Assembly (NCBI RefSeq): GCF_030848805.1
Contig: NC_092363.1
Location: forward strand, 744,001 to 808,000
Direction of reading: 5' to 3'
DNA length: 64,000 nucleotides
Origin: Temnothorax longispinosus
Taxonomy: Eukaryota; Arthropoda; Insecta; Hymenoptera; Formicidae
The position numbers and the translations under genes are program-made. The notes below the pieces were generated by a model. It searched no databases. It saw only the letters and a list, made by a program, of their open reading frames with translations, and had not been told where the DNA came from. Positions 62,927 to 64,000 of this stretch are shown one piece after another (within the stretch, counting starts at the first letter, position 1; every line of letters begins with the position of its first letter).

Positions 62927-64000
62927 ATTAAAAATTTTAATGTAAGTTTCTTTATGATATTCACATCTCAGACACAAAAATAAAAACTTGACAGGGCATT
63001 TATATATTTTATTTACTTTTATGAAATATAGAAAAAGTAGAAAACGCTTTAAATAAAAAAATAGAATATTATTTGAAATAAATAAATTAATTAACGAAAT
63101 TAATTAATTAAATAAATACAATTAATATTTATGAAAGATTATCAGAAAAATAATTAATATTTGTTACAGTGCAAATATTGAGTTTTTATTTTCTTTTTTA
63201 TCCTTTTTCTCTTTTATTCTTCCAGAATTAAATATATAAATTGATACACGAAAACAATTATTTATTCAGAGAGTTTTTTTAATATGCACGTATTACAATC
63301 ATAAATAACGAAAGAAATATTTGGAATATTTGAATAAATTCCAGATAATATATATTTAATAAAAGCCATACTTATAATTATAATAATTATTACTTTTTAT
63401 TGTAATGTATTTTATTACATTATAATATGTTTTATTGTATTATGCTTTTATATTGTATATTTTTGGCCTAAACTTTTAAAATTTATTCATATATACTGAT
63501 TATTTATTAACTGGACTTTATATCAGTTGAAGTAATGTGACGTAGAGTCATATGTTTTGTCACCAACCAGAGGAAGTTTTGACATAGATTAGGGTGGATC
63601 ATAATTTGTATTTTAAAATTAAAAATTCTTAATTTTGAAGTATAGGGGTTCTTGATATATTATATTAAAAATAATTTTGATAGTATTATAAATTTAATGA
63701 TGAAATAATATGTAGGAATATAAATTTATAAAAACAAATATGCAAAATGTATTTACGAGAAAACATGAAAAAATTTACTTTAATAACAATATTAATTATG
63801 TGGGAATGTATTATTTCTTTTGGATCTCATTTATTTTGAATTTTTCACCTGATGTATTTTTAAAGTGAGATTTGATATTCGTAACGATGAATTGACAACT
63901 CGAAAGAAACATTGAATCTTGGATTTTGTTTGCGTTTAGCAATTTTTATATCTCTATTCATTATTTTTCATTTATTAAATTCTGAAGTTATTGAAGTTTG
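62927..64000. other. Very AT-rich non-coding stretch
   Basis: Long runs of A and T with TTAATTAA and TAATTA words. No frame, repeat array or RNA gene could be supported. If the gene starting near 61.2 kb is real, this is probably intron. Confidence 0.6.

Overview
This is eukaryotic, most likely insect, nuclear DNA and almost entirely non-coding. Reading frames are short and rarely continue. CpG-dense patches alternate with AT-rich stretches, (GA)n and (GT)n microsatellites are common, the few believable genes have introns of about 80-120 bp, and there are many small inverted-repeat elements. The composition and the phosphoglucomutase fragment would suit a hymenopteran such as an ant. That is an inference; nothing here fixes the species. 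There are no bacterial operons, rRNA, tRNA or CRISPR arrays.

Layout. 0-20 kb: non-coding sequence with one small, well-formed candidate gene on the + strand (5389-5954, three exons, product not recognised), hairpin or MITE-like elements at 5055, 6683, 8733, 10475 and 11515, and a weak minus-strand exon candidate at 10059-10139. 20.36-25.32 kb: a 4,950-bp fold-back DNA element with near-identical inverted arms of about 1 kb, about 19 tandem units of about 165 bp in the middle, and a perfect 9-bp target-site duplication. It is the most striking object in the window. 25.3-30.4 kb: non-coding. 30.40-31.57 kb: a second inverted-repeat element. Between its arms lies a frameshifted copy of the 5' end of a phosphoglucomutase gene, which looks like gene capture of the Pack-TE type. 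31.6-52 kb: non-coding, with a 264-bp MITE (40415), one exon candidate encoding a membrane-type segment (44093-44175), and a CpG-rich promoter-like zone around 49.0-51.0 kb. 52.03 kb: a TA-flanked hairpin MITE. 61.2-62.1 kb: what looks like the 5' end of a + strand gene that runs out of the window. 62.65 kb: a TTAA-flanked, piggyBac-like MITE, followed by very AT-rich sequence to the end.

No pathway links the genes here. The main theme is non-autonomous DNA transposons with long arms built from repeated short words (AGAACT/AGTTCT in one, TCGAGTG/CACTCGA in the other). One has expanded into a satellite array and the other carries host coding sequence. All exon calls come from splice signals and open frames read by eye and need transcript support.
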